From assembly GCA_015657535.1 (NCBI GenBank), contig JADHZB010002010.1:50160-114159 (forward strand): 64,000 bases of DNA, written 5' to 3'. Both the position numbers and the translations under genes were made by a program. Positions 61,952-64,000 of this stretch are shown one piece after another (positions within the stretch are counted from its first letter, which is position 1; each line of letters opens with the position of its first letter). A model generated the notes under the pieces. That model was given only the letters and a program-made list of their open reading frames with translations. It was not told the DNA's origin and did not search any database. This stretch comes from Nephromyces sp. MM_2019 (Eukaryota > Apicomplexa > Aconoidasida > Nephromycida).

Positions 61952-63941
61952 CACTATTTGTTTTATTTATGTGTGTATGTGCGTGTGTATGTCACTCTGT
62001 GATTTATTTATGTGCATGTATGTGTATATGTGTATACCTATGTGTTTTATTTATGTGTACATGTATATACAACAAATTATTCAATATACATGTATATTTT
62101 ATATACATATATGTTTATATTTATTTTATATAATAAAATATAGTTCTATATAGGCATTCGCGAAATCCGGATATATATATATATACATGTATATATATAT
62201 GTGTGTGTATATATATGTATATACATAACATTATAATTTCAATTTTGTACGGATTTTATGATATTTATTTATACACGCCTTCATTTTTCAAAAATTTTTC
62301 AATAATATATACAGAAGGACACTCAATCAAATTTGTGCGAAAAAATTGATCAGATAATATTTTCACTTCAATCTATGGATGAACACACACACATTACACA
62401 AATGCCCATATTTATCAAAGATAATATATGTCGATTATGTCAAGAAATATCAAGTGAAATTGTTTACACATTGAATGATAGTGAAAAACATCAATTTATA
62501 TCTAAACAAAAAGTAAGATTTCATAATTATAATTTTTAGATGTGAAAAGATCTATATATTTGAAATTATAGCTTATTTGAATATGTTTACATATATATAT
62601 ATATATATGTGCGTGTATGTCTATATAGGTGTATGTATTTATGTGTGTATGTGTATGTATGTCTGTGTGTGTATGTCTGTGTATATATGTATGTGTGTAT
62701 GTATGTGTGTATCTGTATATATGTGTGTTTATGTATGTGTGTATTTATGTATGTCTGTGTGAGTGTATATGTAAATATGTATGTGTGTCTATATGTGACT
62801 GTTTATGTGCTTATACATCTTTTTATGGTATCTTATTCAATTTCGATTGATTATGTGTGTGTGTATTCAATACATAAATAGGTATTATTATTCCAATCAT
62901 TAACGCAAGCATCATTCCCTCTAGCATCAATGAATTCCTCTGATAAATCAAATCAATTTTTACATAAAATTTATGAGATTTATGAAGATTTATTAAATAC
63001 AAATTTCATACACATTATAGATGTAAATATATACAATTTAGAGGAGGTAAATATAAGTTTAATATTACATTTTTTTAATATTTGAATCACTCTTATTAAA
63101 AAACTGATTTTTACCTACTTTTACTTACTCACATGCAATACGTATCAATATAAACACACACACAAGTCTATATATATCTACCTTATTTATCTCTCTACAC
63201 ACAGTAACACATTTCCACACAAGAACCAAAACATATATACACACATAAAAATCAGCAAACACACACACATACATACATATAATATATTTATATATATAGA
63301 TTGTAGAGCATTTAAAGAATAAACCCACAAAACTTACAAACAATCAAGACTATCTAAATACTAATAATATTGAGAGCATTTTGGATTATCTCATTAAACA
63401 ATATTTACACACACATTACACTGAAATTGCTTGCTATTTTGAACAAGTATGTGTATGAAATAATTAACTGCATACACATGTATATAAAATGTGATCCTAC
63501 AAGCACATGTATATGATATGTGTAACTACATAGCACTATCTCTATGTTTTATTAATGTGTGTAGAATTGGATATACATATTATATATACATTTGAATCTA
63601 TAATTCATATGAATTATATAATGAACTATTGATCTACACATTTACAAAGATTTCCCACATGTTCACATATATATATATTTATATATATATTTGTGTGTAT
63701 GTTTACATATTTATTTATTAAGCTTAATGAAGACAATCACTATTTAGAAGTTTACCAATTCCTTAACAAACAATTAATAAGCTTTGGATTGATTGAATAC
63801 CTTAATATAAAGGTTGAATTCAAATTATATATATACACATTTTTTAACAGTGTAGTATACTAGATACATCTACACTCTAATATATATATATATATATATT
63901 AGAATAACAATACAGATTCATCTACAAACAGATATATATAA
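50816..63941 (+). CDS. Kinesin-7 (CENP-E-like) motor protein with very long coiled coil; 3' end uncertain
   Basis: Plus-end microtubule motor, probably acting at kinetochores or the spindle. Exons: 50816-51116, 51614-51703, 52095-52219, 52837-52957, 53093-53159, 53658-53742, 53818-53936, 54204-54279, 54491-54612, 54935-55061, 55207-55268, 55413-55460, 55627-55784, 56376-56416, 56676-56771, 57261-57398, 57816-57962, 58053-58118, 58438-58527, 58659-61784, 62315-62512, 62882-63046, 63300-63446, 63723-63812, perhaps 63903-63941. That is about 1,935 residues or more. Motor domain: [12 protein letters not shown]-loop [11 protein letters not shown] (~137-147), [13 protein letters not shown], switch [11 protein letters not shown], switch [71 protein letters not shown]...VISKLS and the P-loop region resemble CENP-E. 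The 58659-61784 exon is almost pure coiled coil with a 7-residue repeat. The 53159/53658 junction keeps phase but gives a shortened loop before switch I. The start is the first in-frame ATG. Confidence falls at the 3' end. Confidence 0.92.
52381..52474. repeat. 24 bp TG-rich minisatellite in a kinesin intron
   Basis: About four copies starting at 52381, 52405, 52429 and 52453, each beginning GGTTTGTGTATG followed by GTGTGTGTGTA; the last copy is partial. It lies inside the 52220-52836 intron. Confidence 0.85.
53957..53981. repeat. (TG)n microsatellite in a kinesin intron
   Basis: About 12 TG units in the 53937-54203 intron. Confidence 0.85.
55501..55569. repeat. (CA)n-rich intron segment
   Basis: Repeated CA runs, slightly interrupted (CACACACACACA with TA breaks), inside the 55461-55626 kinesin intron. 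Confidence 0.8.
60447..60761 (+). repeat. 21 bp / 7-residue tandem repeat within the kinesin coiled coil
   Basis: Fifteen in-frame units of seven codons with consensus HTDLQTA (variants [28 protein letters not shown]; the last, NIDIKSM, is degenerate). The Leu recurs every seven residues, so the repeat keeps a heptad register. At DNA level the units are close to CACACAGATTTACAAACAGC plus one base, showing recent tandem expansion. Confidence 0.92.
62590..62800. repeat. TATG/TGTG-rich low-complexity intron
   Basis: The 62513-62881 kinesin intron is made largely of TGTGTATG-like units. It creates long overlapping open frames of Cys, Val, Tyr and Met residues that are artefacts of composition. 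Confidence 0.8.
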
Positions 63942-64000
63942 ATTTATATATATTATTGACAATAACATGTTATACAACATAGATACATACATCTACATAT

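Noticed and set aside
61875..62881. Tyr/Cys/Met-rich open frames at 61875-62153 and 62577-62881
   Set aside because: Composed of TATG/TGTG repeats within kinesin introns.

Overview
The window is nuclear DNA of an AT-rich, intron-rich eukaryote, best read as an apicomplexan parasite with a plastid (apicoplast). Support: an acyl carrier protein and an IspG enzyme that both begin with signal peptides, as apicoplast proteins do; an AP2-domain protein of the apicomplexan type; an ATP-type PEP carboxykinase; and GT-AG introns of mostly 50-500 bp in nearly every gene. Piroplasms are known to lack the plastid FASII system that needs ACP, so the ACP gene argues against Babesia/Theileria. The genus cannot be fixed from the sequence alone. 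A coccidian-like or related lineage fits the high intron number, but this is inference.

Layout. 1-6081: 3' half of the condensin subunit SMC4 (+). 7447-8046: single-exon secreted Cys-rich protein (+). 9106-9706: apicoplast acyl carrier protein (+). 10201-13417: HslU/ClpY ATPase (-). 16259-16981: CWC16/CCDC130-type splicing factor (+). 17278-22329: tubulin tyrosine ligase-like protein with a long C-terminal extension (-). 23284-25736: PEP carboxykinase (-). 28327-32063: IspG/GcpE (-). 33965-34922: AP2-domain protein (-). 34923-42061: a 7 kb gene-poor stretch. 42062-44775: GRWD1/Rrb1 WD40 ribosome-assembly factor (-). 46626-47614: ribosomal protein S13/uS15 (+). 50816 to beyond the right edge: a giant kinesin-7 (CENP-E-like) with a long coiled coil (+).

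The exon models were built by hand from homology, splice signals and reading phase. For HslU, TTLL, PEPCK, IspG, GRWD1, ACP, AP2 and RPS13 every junction keeps phase and the total length is a whole number of codons. Weak spots are the first ~230 bases and one possible extra exon in SMC4, one junction in the kinesin motor domain, and the kinesin 3' end.

The genes are mostly core functions: chromosome structure and segregation (SMC4, kinesin-7), microtubule modification (TTLL), plastid lipid and isoprenoid synthesis (ACP, IspG), carbon metabolism (PEPCK), organelle proteolysis (HslU), splicing (CWC16) and ribosome supply (GRWD1 and RPS13, divergently arranged). I did not find a multi-gene accessory system, phage, transposon or CRISPR array. 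The more unusual items are a GC-AG intron in SMC4, a 7-residue tandem repeat in the kinesin coiled coil, introns of that gene filled with CA or TG runs, a pyrimidine-rich 24 bp repeat just before RPS13, the long extensions on TTLL and HslU, and several perfect hairpins in intergenic DNA.
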